Source: Archaeoglobaceae archaeon
Lineage (GTDB): Archaea > Halobacteriota > Archaeoglobi > Archaeoglobales > Archaeoglobaceae
DNA length: 64,000 bases
Assembly (NCBI GenBank): GCA_038734275.1
Contig: JAVYOO010000002.1
Location: forward strand, 308,216-372,215
Reading direction: 5' to 3'
The translations under genes and the position numbers were made by a program. Shown in pieces: positions 1 through 10,381 of the stretch (positions are counted from its first letter, which is position 1; each line of letters begins with the position of its first letter). The notes below the pieces were generated by a model that searched no databases, was not told the origin of the DNA, and was given only the letters and a program-made list of their open reading frames with translations.

Positions 1-278
1 TTCTCTTAGGGCTTTACAGTGCAAAGCATAGGGGAAGATACATAGGCACTGGAATGCATGGCGGAATCATTTACGTTCGTGGAAAACTTGAGCCCTGGCA
101 AGTGGGAAGAGAGGTTGGGATTTTAGAGCTAAGTAGCGAGGACTTCAGGTTTCTTGAAAAGCACGTTGGAGACTTCTGTAAAGAGTTTGGATTCGATGCA
201 GACGAGGTCCTCGGAGATAAATTCTTAAAGCTTTTACCTGTGTCAAAGAGACCATACGGAAAAGTATACGTCTACTAA
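1..278 (+). CDS. GXGXG-domain protein, C-terminal fragment (glutamate synthase domain 3-like)
   Basis: The gene is cut by the left edge of the window. The frame is open from base 3 and ends at 278, so about 91 C-terminal residues are visible. They contain GTGMHGGIIYVRG, the glycine-repeat signature of the right-handed beta-helix domain shared by the C-terminus of glutamate synthase large subunit and the C subunit of formylmethanofuran dehydrogenase. In archaea this glutamate synthase domain is often a separate polypeptide. The FMN domain of glutamate synthase lies 1 kb downstream on the same strand, which favours a role in glutamate synthase over formylmethanofuran dehydrogenase. The next gene begins one base after the stop. 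The internal ATG at 54 is in the middle of the signature and is not the true start. Confidence 0.75.
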   Translation, partial: LLGLYSAKHRGRYIGTGMHGGIIYVRGKLEPWQVGREVGILELSSEDFRFLEKHVGDFCKEFGFDADEVLGDKFLKLLPVSKRPYGKVYVY

Positions 279-279
279 T

Positions 280-962
280 ATGAGAGCCCTCGCAATCAGA
301 CATGTTGAAATAGAGCATCTGGGATTACTTGAAAGAGTTCTTGAAGCTCTAAATTTCGAATTTGAATACCTTGACGCTTACAAGAATCAATCCTTAAACC
401 GCAGTATTCGAGATTACTCGCTCGTTGTCGTTCTTGGAGGACCGATGGGCGCATACGAAGAAGAACTCTATTCCTTCCTAAAGCGGGAGTTCCATATAAT
501 TGCAGAAGCGATAAAAAATAGAATTCCTTTGCTCGGAATATGCCTTGGAGCGCAGATGATTGCAAAAACTCTTGGAGCTAAAGTTTACAGAGGCGAAAAT
601 GGAAAAGAAATTGGATGGATTAATGTTCGTAAAGTGGCAAATCACGAGCTTTTTTCTGAATTCCCAGATGAGCTTAGGGTTTTGCAATGGCATCAGGACA
701 CATTTGATTTGCCAGTGGGGGCTTTAAGAATTTATTCCTCTCAAAAATACGCGAATCAAGCATTCGTTTCGATAAAGCGGTAGGTTTACAGTTCCACATT
801 GAAGTCACGAGAGAGATGGTTAAACAGTGGGCCGAAGTTTACAGCGATGATTTGAGCAATGAAGGCTTAAGCAAAGAAGAAATTCTTGAATACTCGAAGA
901 GGGATGAAAAGTTCAATGCGGAAATGATGGAGAGTTTAATCTCAAAACTGCTCAATTTTTAG
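280..962 (+). pseudogene. Class I glutamine amidotransferase, frameshifted
   Basis: This encodes a GMP-synthase-type class I glutamine amidotransferase, which releases ammonia from glutamine. The first 161 or so residues are in one frame and include the nucleophile motif GICLGAQ and an oxyanion-strand motif VLGGPMG. At about 763-766 the frame breaks: the original frame reaches a stop at 783, while another frame continues as FRFDKAVGLQFHIEV, which supplies the catalytic His and Glu, and runs to 962. One missing base after GCATTC would restore a protein of about 227 residues. It could be a recent mutation or a sequencing error, because the downstream part is otherwise undamaged. It starts one base after the GXGXG gene, so the two probably form an operon. 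A class I domain is not the class II glutaminase normally used by glutamate synthase. Confidence 0.75.
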
Positions 963-1274
963 ACTTCCACGACCTTATCTCAGCTTAATCCTCGGCCTTC
1001 AATTTTGCAAATTCATCAAGCCTGACAAATTATCGCTCCGGGAGAGCTTAAACTCCTAAAAGCTAATTGAATAATCGCAATATTTGGTGGGTATATCTTA
1101 AATTTCTTCAATTTTTTGCGGTTATTATTACATAAATACAGAAAATTGCCTTATAACTTAAAAATTTTTTATATGTGTTTGTCTGTATTGGTTAAAGTCT
1201 ATTAGTTTGAAACGTATATAACCAAAAAATTTTTATGCTTACCACTGTCAAAATCGCAAGACGGAGGTGGTAAA
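963..1274. other. 312-bp intergenic region with the promoter of the FMN glutamate synthase gene
   Basis: No convincing gene was found in this stretch. The last 80 bases hold an AT-rich promoter, described separately. A short minus-strand stretch near 1040-1000 could be read as a coding remnant (RLDEFAKLKAED then stop), but it is too short to assign. Confidence 0.5.
1224..1237 (+). promoter_or_regulatory. TATA-like element of the glutamate synthase gene
   Basis: AAAAAATTTTTATG lies about 38-50 bp before the ATG at 1275. An initiation site about 25 bp downstream would leave a short leader that includes the strong ribosome-binding site GGAGGTGG at 1263-1270, which fixes the start at 1275. Confidence 0.5.
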
Positions 1275-2879
1275 ATGGAGAGAGTACAGATGAATTCGGC
1301 ATACCTGAATGCGATGTCCACGACTGGCACAAGGACGAGAGTTCGCGACGTGAATCCGCAAAGCGGAATGTGTCCAATTTGCGTCAGCGACTGCCCATTT
1401 ATCTGCGAAATCGCTCTTTCGACCTTCAGAGCAAACGAAGCTTTGTATCCAGAGCCAAAGTATTTTGGCGAGAGCACAGCTTCTTCGCTAAAAGACTATG
1501 GCTTGGATTGGGCGCACTTCAATTTACTTGCAAGACTTAGGGGTGCGGAAGGCATTGAGCCGGATCCAGACCTTGCGATTTTCCCCAACGCGAGCGTTGA
1601 GTCAAAGATCGGAAAAACTAAAGTGAGATTCCCGCTTGCAATGGGTGCATTTGGTTCAACTGAAGTTGCCCGTCGTTATTGGGACGGACTTGCTGTTGGT
1701 GCTGCCTTGGCTGGTTGTATTCTCATAATCGGCGAGAACGTCTGCGGAGTTGATCCAAAGTCGGAATTCAAGGATGGAAAAGTCGTGAGATCGCCAGAGA
1801 TGGAAAGAAGAGTTAAGAAGTTCAAGGAATTCTGGGATGGGAAGTATGGGGACATAGTAGTGCAGGTAAACGTTGAGGACACCCGCTTTGGTGTTTACGA
1901 ATACGTTGTTTCGAAGCTCGAAGTTGATACTGTTGAGATCAAGTGGGGGCAAGGAGCGAAGGCTATAGGCGGAGAGATTAGAGTAAGAGATTTGCAAAGG
2001 GCGATTGAGCTAAAGAAGAGGGGCTACGTTGTTCTGCCCGATCCCGAGGATCCAGTGGTTCAGCAGGCTTTCAAGGATGGTGTAATTGATGGCTTTGAGA
2101 GGCACAGCAGAGTTGGAATGCCCACAGAGAAGGGTCTCATAGATTTCGTTGAAGAGATCCGTGACTTAGGGGCGAAGAGTGTTACACTAAAAACGGGTGC
2201 TTATCGTCCAGAAGACGTTGCATGGCAGATGAAGGCTGCAAGTGAGGCAGAAGTGGATTACGTAACCTTCGATGGTGCGGGCGGCGGAACTGGAATGAGC
2301 CCAGTGCCAATGATGAATGAGATGGGAATTCCAACGGTTTACCTCGAAGCTCTCGTGCTCAAGGCTGCGAGAAAGCTGAAGGAAAAGGGCAGATACGTGC
2401 CCGACATAAGCATAGCTGGTGGCTTCATCAACGAGACCCAGATCCTTAAAGCCATAGCGATGAGCAACTTCGGAGATGGGCCAATAGTGAAGACAGTTAC
2501 AACTGGAAGAGCACCATTGACTGCGGTTATGAAGTCTGAATACTTCGTAAAGCTTGCAAAAGAGGGCAAGTTGCCGAAGAGCTTTACCGAAGTTTATGGC
2601 GACAAGCCAGATAAGTTCTTCGCCCTTGCAGATGAATTCAAGGCTAAGTTTGGTGAAAAGATTGGCAACGCAATTCCATGGAGCGCAGTTGGGCTTTACA
2701 GCTATGTCTACAGAATGAGCGTTGGTATGAAGCAGTTGCTCGCTGGAATGCGAAAATTCAAGCTTGAACTTGCAAATCGAAACGATCTCGCAGCTTTGTC
2801 GCCGTTGGCAAGTGAAGTGACTGGAATTCCAATGATTCACAAAGTTGATGAGCAGATTTTCGATAGCATTCTGAGCTAA
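1275..2879 (+). CDS. gltB: FMN-binding glutamate synthase domain protein
   Basis: This is a 534-residue archaeal-type glutamate synthase FMN domain, the part that reductively condenses 2-oxoglutarate and ammonia to glutamate. Near the N-terminus (about residues 32-45) is a cysteine cluster, CPICVSDCPFIC, that could bind an Fe-S cluster or zinc. The central TIM barrel carries the phosphate/FMN loop features DGAGGGTGMSP and ISIAGGF typical of the GltS/GltB family. The class II glutaminase and the GXGXG domain are absent from this polypeptide. A GXGXG gene and a damaged class I amidotransferase lie just upstream but behind their own 312-bp gap, so the enzyme is split over several genes. The start is supported by a strong Shine-Dalgarno sequence. 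The gene is followed by a T-rich stretch (2886-2910) that may terminate transcription. Confidence 0.88.
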   Translation: MERVQMNSAYLNAMSTTGTRTRVRDVNPQSGMCPICVSDCPFICEIALSTFRANEALYPEPKYFGESTASSLKDYGLDWAHFNLLARLRGAEGIEPDPDLAIFPNASVESKIGKTKVRFPLAMGAFGSTEVARRYWDGLAVGAALAGCILIIGENVCGVDPKSEFKDGKVVRSPEMERRVKKFKEFWDGKYGDIVVQVNVEDTRFGVYEYVVSKLEVDTVEIKWGQGAKAIGGEIRVRDLQRAIELKKRGYVVLPDPEDPVVQQAFKDGVIDGFERHSRVGMPTEKGLIDFVEEIRDLGAKSVTLKTGAYRPEDVAWQMKAASEAEVDYVTFDGAGGGTGMSPVPMMNEMGIPTVYLEALVLKAARKLKEKGRYVPDISIAGGFINETQILKAIAMSNFGDGPIVKTVTTGRAPLTAVMKSEYFVKLAKEGKLPKSFTEVYGDKPDKFFALADEFKAKFGEKIGNAIPWSAVGLYSYVYRMSVGMKQLLAGMRKFKLELANRNDLAALSPLASEVTGIPMIHKVDEQIFDSILS

Positions 2880-2979
2880 TCTTCTAACTTTTTATTATAT
2901 TTTAATTTAAATTCAATTTCAAAAGAATCTTCAACTGTGAATAACTTGATAAAAGCTAAAAAATAAAGATTTATAAAAA

Positions 2980-3501
2980 TTATTCAACCTTTATCTTCTT
3001 TCCTCCTCCGGCCTTCTTTGTCAAAATGACTTCAAGAACTCCGTTGTTGTATCTGGCCTTTGCTGAATCTGGATCCACTTCGACCGGGAGGCTTACAGTC
3101 TCATGATACTTCCTGTTCTCTCCTTCTGCTCTGATTTCAAGGCTTCTCTCGGTTGCTTTTAGCTCGATGTCTTCCTTTCTCACACCCGGCATCTCTGCAA
3201 TCACCTGGACTTCGTTATCCGTCTCGATTACATCAACCAATGGCTTTCTCTCTTCGATGCCAGTCTCCTTGATGAGAGGTTTTGTGCCAAACTCTCTGAT
3301 CTCTGGCCTACCGTCAGGGCCAATTCTGATTGAGAAGCCTCTGACAATTGGCTTTGTCTCTCCAAGTTCACCAAATCTGAAGGCACTTTCTATATCTCTC
3401 ATCATTCTTCTGAATATCTCATCAAACTCTCTGAACGGATCCCAACCCCAAAAGTCCTCCTCATCTTCTTCCCTATCCTTCCTCCTTCTCCTCCAAACCA
3501 T
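2980..3501 (-). CDS. hsp20: Small heat shock protein, Hsp20/alpha-crystallin family
   Basis: This 173-residue cytosolic chaperone belongs to the alpha-crystallin family, which holds unfolding proteins in soluble form. The N-terminus is highly charged (WRRRRKDREEDEEDFWGWDP) and is followed by a helix with EFDEIFRRMMRDIESAF. The alpha-crystallin domain spans about residues 85-165, with the expected end motif GVLEVILTKK, the family A-x-x-x-n-G-V-L consensus. It is the last gene of the regulator-cdc48-hsp20 string: its start lies 11 bases after the cdc48 stop. The same three-gene order is known as the HSR1 heat-shock operon in Archaeoglobus fulgidus, so heat induction from the upstream promoter is the likely mode of control. 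Confidence 0.93.
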   Translation of the reverse strand: MVWRRRRKDREEDEEDFWGWDPFREFDEIFRRMMRDIESAFRFGELGETKPIVRGFSIRIGPDGRPEIREFGTKPLIKETGIEERKPLVDVIETDNEVQVIAEMPGVRKEDIELKATERSLEIRAEGENRKYHETVSLPVEVDPDSAKARYNNGVLEVILTKKAGGGKKIKVE

Positions 3502-3512
3502 AATTCACCACC

Positions 3513-6369
<2,857 letters not shown>

Positions 6370-6379
6370 TCCATCACCG

Positions 6380-6400
6380 TTACTAACTTATGGTTAGTAA
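6380..6400 (-). promoter_or_regulatory. HSR1 operator, inverted repeat overlapping the transcription start
   Basis: TTACTAAC-TTATG-GTTAGTAA is a perfect 8-bp inverted repeat with a 5-bp spacer. Its core CTAAC-N5-GTTAG (6383-6397) equals the motif reported for A. fulgidus HSR1. It lies between the TATA box (6405-6416) and the start codon at 6369, where bound repressor would cover the initiation site. Confidence 0.85.
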
Positions 6401-6404
6401 AATT

Positions 6405-6416
6405 AGTATATAAATT
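6405..6416 (-). promoter_or_regulatory. TATA box of the heat shock operon
   Basis: On the minus strand this reads AATTTATATACT-like, with core TTTATATA. An initiation site about 25 bp downstream falls at about 6385, inside the operator. Confidence 0.7.
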
Positions 6417-6476
6417 TTTCGGTATTTTCATCTATAGAGAAATGCAAGACTTTAAGCTCTACAGACATTGTTGTCT

Positions 6477-7212
6477 ATGAACTTTGTTCTGACTGAAAAG
6501 TCGCCCATACAACTCGTTATAACGTTGAACAGAAATGGCTGAAGAACTGGAGAGATTTCGAAAAAGATGATGACATACACGTAGGAATAATAACCGGGAC
6601 AGGAGAAAATTCTGCTCTGGAACAGATTTGGGTGATCTTGATAGACTCGCAGGTAGATTAGAAAGTCCAGATGGTCCACTTGGATTTACAAGGATAATTT
6701 TATCTAAACCCGTAATTGCTGCAATATCTGGCTATTGTGTGGCAGTGGCCTGGAGATAGCACTTTGGGCAGATATCAGAATAGCAGACGAAACTGCCAAA
6801 TTTGGTGTGCTAAATAGAATGTTTGGTGTTCCGCTGATCGATGGCGGAACTCAGAGATTACCGAGAATTGTCGGCTTAGGCAATTCCCTGGAGTTGATTT
6901 TAACCGGAAAGCTGATAAATGCAAAAGAAGCTTGTGGAATTGGACTAGTGAATGAAATCGTTTCAAAAGGTTTTGCATTAAAGAGAGCTTTGTAAATTGC
7001 GAAAATGCTTTCATCATATCCACAGGTGGCGATAGGGAATGATAAAAAGGCAGTTTATTATGGAATGGGACTAAAGCCTAAAAGAGAGTTTGGAAATCGA
7101 AGCCAAGCTTGATCTTGAAACATAAAAGATAGTGCCTTTTATACATCTGGCAAAAAAGTTCTTAGAAGAAAGAAGAGATAGACATGGTGAGAAACTGGAT
7201 TACGAATGTTGA
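6477..7212 (+). pseudogene. Enoyl-CoA hydratase/isomerase, multiply broken
   Basis: This is the remnant of a crotonase-family gene of normal length, about 245 codons. The N-terminus reads NFVLTEKSPIQLVITLNRN from 6477 and hits a stop near 6540. Other frames then give KWLKNWRDFEKDDDIHVGI, then GTDLGDLDRLAGRLESP and KPVIAAISGYCVA, then SGLEIALWADIRIADETAKF with FGVPLIDGGTQRLPRIVG from 6735. A TAA at 6993 interrupts an otherwise normal stretch (RAL-stop-IAKMLSSYPQVAI), and the end is KKFLEERRDRHGEKL. I count at least four frame changes and one in-frame stop, too many for sequencing error, so it is a true pseudogene. The intact protein would have hydrated enoyl-CoA in beta-oxidation. Many paralogues are expected in this lineage, which makes loss tolerable. 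Confidence 0.85.
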
Positions 7213-7298
7213 CTCTAATCGTGTTTGCCTTTAAAATGCCTTAAAGGGGTTCTGCAAATTCCTTCGAAAGACTTTAATCTTCAACGCAAACCCGTTGC

Positions 7299-8420
7299 AT
7301 GGAAGCAAGCAGACTCAAAGATATTTCAACATCGATGATCAGAAGAATGTTTGAAATAGTAGAAAAGGCCAAAAAAGAGGGTAAAGACATAGTTAGCCTC
7401 ACAATTGGAGAGCCAGACTTTCCAACGCCAAAAGAGGTTATAGAAAGAGCCTACAAGGCAATGAACAATGGTTTTACTCATTACACTTCAAACTTTGGAA
7501 TTGAAGAGCTGAGAATTGCTATTGCTGATGAATATGGCGTTTCAAAGAACGAAGTAATGGTTACGGCAGGTGGTAGCGAAGCATTGCTAAACGCAAGTCT
7601 TGCGTTTATAGAAGAAGGTAGCAGAGTCGTAATTCCCTCCCCATCCTTTTTGAGCTATTTTACCTATGCAAAGATGTGCAAGGCAAAGATCATTGAAATT
7701 AAGACACATGAAACCAATTTTGTTCCCACTCCGGAGAGCTTCGCTGAAATTATGAGTAAAGACGTGAGTGTAGTCTTTCTAAACTACCCAAACAACCCAA
7801 CCGGAGCTGTGATCGATAAAAAGTCTGCTGAAGAAATTGTTAAAATTGCAGACGATTATGGTGCGATTGTTGTGAGTGACGAGATTTACGATAAGATATA
7901 CTACGACAAAAAACCAGTCTCACTTGTAAATCTCGAAAACGTTGTGGTTGTAAACGGCTTTTCAAAATCACTTGCAATGACCGGCTGGCGGATAGGTTTT
8001 GTTATTGCAAGAGAAGAACTTTTGAATTCTATGCTAAAGATTCATCAAGTAAATGGTGTTTGCGCACCGGCATTTGCCCAGAAAGCCGTTGCTGAAGTTA
8101 TGCAGAGCGGAGAATTCAGGAAACTGGTTTCAGAAATGGTTTCTGAATTCAGAAGACGAAGAGACTTTGTTTACAATGAACTAAGCAACCTTTACTGGAC
8201 TGTTAAGCCTGAAGGGGCGTTTTACATGTTTCTTGATGTCAAGGAAGACTGCACGAAATTTGCAGAAAAGCTTATCGACTATGGTGTCGCAGTAACTCCT
8301 GGAAGGGCTTTTGGAAGCTGGAATGATAACTTTGTTCGAATAAGCTACGCAAATTTGATGGAAAACCTCAAAAAAGCTGTGGAAAGAATTAAAAGATACT
8401 ATGAAGATCAGAGAACTTAG
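7299..8420 (+). CDS. PLP-dependent aminotransferase, class I/II (aspartate aminotransferase-like)
   Basis: This 373-residue fold-type I aminotransferase transfers an amino group between an amino acid and a 2-oxo acid in the cytosol. Visible family motifs are IGEPDFPTP near the N-terminus, YTSNFGIEELR, the Asn of NYPNNPTGAV, the Asp-Tyr pair of SDEIYDKIYY, the PLP-binding Lys in NGFSKSLAMTGWRIGF, and a C-terminal Arg region (FVRISYANLMENL) for substrate carboxylate. Length is normal. The substrate cannot be fixed from sequence; aspartate/alanine-like or aromatic amino acids are possible. A TATA-like ACTTTAATC lies about 25 bp upstream of the ATG. The last 20 bases overlap the next gene, a GNAT acetyltransferase, suggesting co-expression. 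Confidence 0.88.
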   Translation: MEASRLKDISTSMIRRMFEIVEKAKKEGKDIVSLTIGEPDFPTPKEVIERAYKAMNNGFTHYTSNFGIEELRIAIADEYGVSKNEVMVTAGGSEALLNASLAFIEEGSRVVIPSPSFLSYFTYAKMCKAKIIEIKTHETNFVPTPESFAEIMSKDVSVVFLNYPNNPTGAVIDKKSAEEIVKIADDYGAIVVSDEIYDKIYYDKKPVSLVNLENVVVVNGFSKSLAMTGWRIGFVIAREELLNSMLKIHQVNGVCAPAFAQKAVAEVMQSGEFRKLVSEMVSEFRRRRDFVYNELSNLYWTVKPEGAFYMFLDVKEDCTKFAEKLIDYGVAVTPGRAFGSWNDNFVRISYANLMENLKKAVERIKRYYEDQRT

Positions 8421-8967
8421 AGATGATGATCTCGTTGATGCTGTAAGAATCCTTGCTCTGTGCTTTGAAAAGGAATTGACGGCGGTCTTTAGGGATGTAG
8501 ATATCTCAAGAGAGTTGCTCATAGACTTTTTCAGGGAGAACAAGAATGGCTGCTATGTTGTGGAAGACAGAAGAGTCATCGCCTTTGCATGGATTCTGAC
8601 CGAGAAGAAAAGGATCTTAAAGTTTTTGAGAAAACGAATTGGTATTTTAGATGGATTGAGAGCCTATTTACTACTTAGATTTTTTGTTAGAACCCCAAAA
8701 AAAGGTGAGGCTTTTTTGATATTTATTTGTGTTTCGCCATTGAGACAGAAAAGCGGTGTGGGCAGTGCTTTAATGTTGGAGATCATAAAAAGGGCAAAAG
8801 AGAGTGGTGTAAAGCTATTAAAATGCATTATTCCTGCAGAAAGCAACTCTGTATACTTTTTTAAAAAATTTGGCTTTGAAATAATTCAACTATTTGAGAA
8901 CAGGTTAGCAGAGAAGTATTTTTCCTCAAACCAATGGATTCTCATGAGCAAATATTTATCAGCCTAA
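8401..8967 (+). CDS. GNAT-family N-acetyltransferase
   Basis: This 188-residue protein has a GNAT fold: MKIRELRDDDLVDAVRI at the start, the acetyl-CoA pyrophosphate loop as RQKSGVGSALM (about residues 118-128), and the C-terminal motif ESNSVYFFKKFGFEII. Such enzymes move an acetyl group from acetyl-CoA to an amine, and the acceptor here is unknown. The start overlaps the aminotransferase by 20 bases, so the two are probably translated together; a coupled transamination/acetylation is possible but not shown. The middle (residues 65-105) is unusually basic and hydrophobic. No close functional assignment is offered. Confidence 0.8.
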   Translation: MKIRELRDDDLVDAVRILALCFEKELTAVFRDVDISRELLIDFFRENKNGCYVVEDRRVIAFAWILTEKKRILKFLRKRIGILDGLRAYLLLRFFVRTPKKGEAFLIFICVSPLRQKSGVGSALMLEIIKRAKESGVKLLKCIIPAESNSVYFFKKFGFEIIQLFENRLAEKYFSSNQWILMSKYLSA

Positions 8968-8981
8968 AGACAACCTAATTC

Positions 8982-9440
8982 ATGCGTCCATTTGGAGTGT
9001 TGGTGATTAGCATATTTTTACTACTAATGGCCCTTGTTTGTATTTCTGGTAGTTTAATGATGCTTCTTTTCGAAGAAGAAGCTCGAAATTTAATTCAGGA
9101 AGAATTTAAACACATAGCGGACATCTACGGCATTTCTGAAGACGTTTTCGACGAAGTTTACGATACTATGGCAATTTCTGTTTTTTTGATTGGATTAGTA
9201 TACTTCATTAATTCTGCGGGAATTTTCATGCTCAAAAACTGGGCAAGATTACTGGCAATCATTCTTTTCAGCTTCCAGATGCTTTATTCTCTCCTCCTGA
9301 TATACTATGATCCTTTTGCAGCTATATACATTGCAATTAGCATTGCAGTGATCTGGTATCTCCTCAGAGCAGACATAGCCGAGACATTCAAAGGCAAGAA
9401 GATGAGTATAGAGGAGCGGGTTCTCGGGCAAAAGCCTTAA
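8982..9440 (+). CDS. Predicted four-helix membrane protein, unknown function
   Basis: This 152-residue protein has four probable membrane helices: about residues 4-30, 66-88, 90-110 and 112-130. An acidic loop (EEEARNLIQEEFKHIADI and following residues) lies between the first two, and the C-terminal tail is charged. I do not recognise the family. It begins 14 bases after the GNAT gene and so may share its transcript. Its stop codon overlaps the likely TATA element of the 5S rRNA gene (CTTAAATATC at 9437-9446). Confidence 0.7.
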   Translation: MRPFGVLVISIFLLLMALVCISGSLMMLLFEEEARNLIQEEFKHIADIYGISEDVFDEVYDTMAISVFLIGLVYFINSAGIFMLKNWARLLAIILFSFQMLYSLLLIYYDPFAAIYIAISIAVIWYLLRADIAETFKGKKMSIEERVLGQKP

Positions 9441-9461
9441 ATATCGCATCACGAAGAGAGT

Positions 9462-9588
9462 CTGCCGACGGTCATAGGAGCAGGGGAAACACCCGGACTC
9501 ATTCCGAACCCGGAAGTTAAGCCCTGCTCCGTTCCGCGTTGTACTGGGTTCCGAGAGGTCCCGGGAAGCGCGGAAACTGTCGGCTTTT
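9462..9588 (+). rRNA. rrf: 5S ribosomal RNA
   Basis: The sequence contains the conserved loop CCGAACCCGGAAGTTAAG (from about 9506). Its ends pair: TGCCGACGGT near 9463 with ACTGTCGGC near 9577-9584 forms helix I. Total length is about 122-126 nt; the exact ends are estimates. A TATA-like CTTAAATATC lies about 25 bp before the 5' end, overlapping the stop of the preceding gene. No 16S or 23S gene is near, so this 5S is transcribed alone, as in Archaeoglobus. Confidence 0.93.
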
Positions 9589-9635
9589 CCTGTTATCTAT
9601 CAAAAAATTTATTGAGTCTGATAAAGTGTATTATT

Positions 9636-10169
9636 ATGCGAATCTATGTTGCATTGTTGCTCTCAATGTTTGTTTTATGCTGTGCAGAGAGAAGTCTGCC
9701 TGCGCAAAGTCCTGAGCTTTATATAAGCGTCCCATTTTCAGTTTTTCCTCCGCAATTCACCTGCGATGGTGAAGACGTTTCGCCACCGATCGAAATCTAT
9801 GGTGTCGCTAAAAACGCGAAAAGTTTGGCTATAGTTTTAGATGATCCAGATGCTCCTTTCGGAATGTTTACACACTGGCTGATATGGAACATCCCTCCCA
9901 ACGCTACCGAAATTCCCAAAAATATTCCAAAAGAACCAATTCTCGAAAATCCAATAAAAGCGGTGCAGGGGAAGAATGATTTTGGAAAGATTGGTTATAA
10001 TGGCCCCTGCCCCCCAAGTGGTGTCCATAGATATCAATTTAAGCTGTATGTTCTCGATACAATCTTGGAACTCGAGCCAGATGCCTCTAAATCTGAACTA
10101 GAAAATGCTATGAAAGGACACATCCTGCAGTTTGCGGTATTTGAAGCAAGTTACGGAAGATCAAAATGA
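9636..10169 (+). CDS. PEBP/YbhB-YbcL family protein with signal peptide
   Basis: This is a phosphatidylethanolamine-binding-protein-like (Raf kinase inhibitor family) protein of about 177 residues. The N-terminus MRIYVALLLSMFVLCC is a signal sequence, with a Cys pair that could act as a lipobox, so export to the cell surface is likely. The family motifs are present: FTCDGEDVSPP, LVLDDPDAP-like (IVLDDPDAPFG), FTHWLIWNIP, and YNGPCPPSGVHRYQFKLY. The function of archaeal PEBP homologues is unknown; ligand binding by the anion pocket is the family feature. I chose the ATG at 9636 because the hydrophobic signal begins there; an in-frame TTG at 9612 would add eight residues. The stop overlaps the start of the DUF167 gene (ATGA). 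Confidence 0.85.
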   Translation: MRIYVALLLSMFVLCCAERSLPAQSPELYISVPFSVFPPQFTCDGEDVSPPIEIYGVAKNAKSLAIVLDDPDAPFGMFTHWLIWNIPPNATEIPKNIPKEPILENPIKAVQGKNDFGKIGYNGPCPPSGVHRYQFKLYVLDTILELEPDASKSELENAMKGHILQFAVFEASYGRSK

Positions 10170-10381
10170 GGATTGCTGTTAGAGTAAAACCTAATTCAAA
10201 GAAGAGTAAAGTTGAAAAGGTCGGTGAAGAATACGTGGTATCTGTAAGGTCTCTGCCCGTTGAGGGAAGAGCCAATGATGAAGTTATCGAGGTTCTGGCA
10301 GATTATTTTAAAGTTTCAAAGTCTAAGATCAGAATTGTAAGCGGAATTAAGTCAAAGAAAAAAATTGTGGAGATCGACTAA
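10166..10381 (+). CDS. DUF167 (YggU) family protein
   Basis: This is a 71-residue small protein of the YggU/DUF167 family, recognised by VRVKPNSKKSKVE, the central LPVEGRANDEVIEVLADYF and the final SGIKSKKKIVEI. Function is unknown across the family. It overlaps the PEBP gene by four bases (ATGA), so the two form an operon. Its stop codon overlaps that of the convergent aldehyde oxidoreductase gene: the four bases CTAA at 10378-10381 serve both strands. Confidence 0.88.
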   Translation: MRIAVRVKPNSKKSKVEKVGEEYVVSVRSLPVEGRANDEVIEVLADYFKVSKSKIRIVSGIKSKKKIVEID

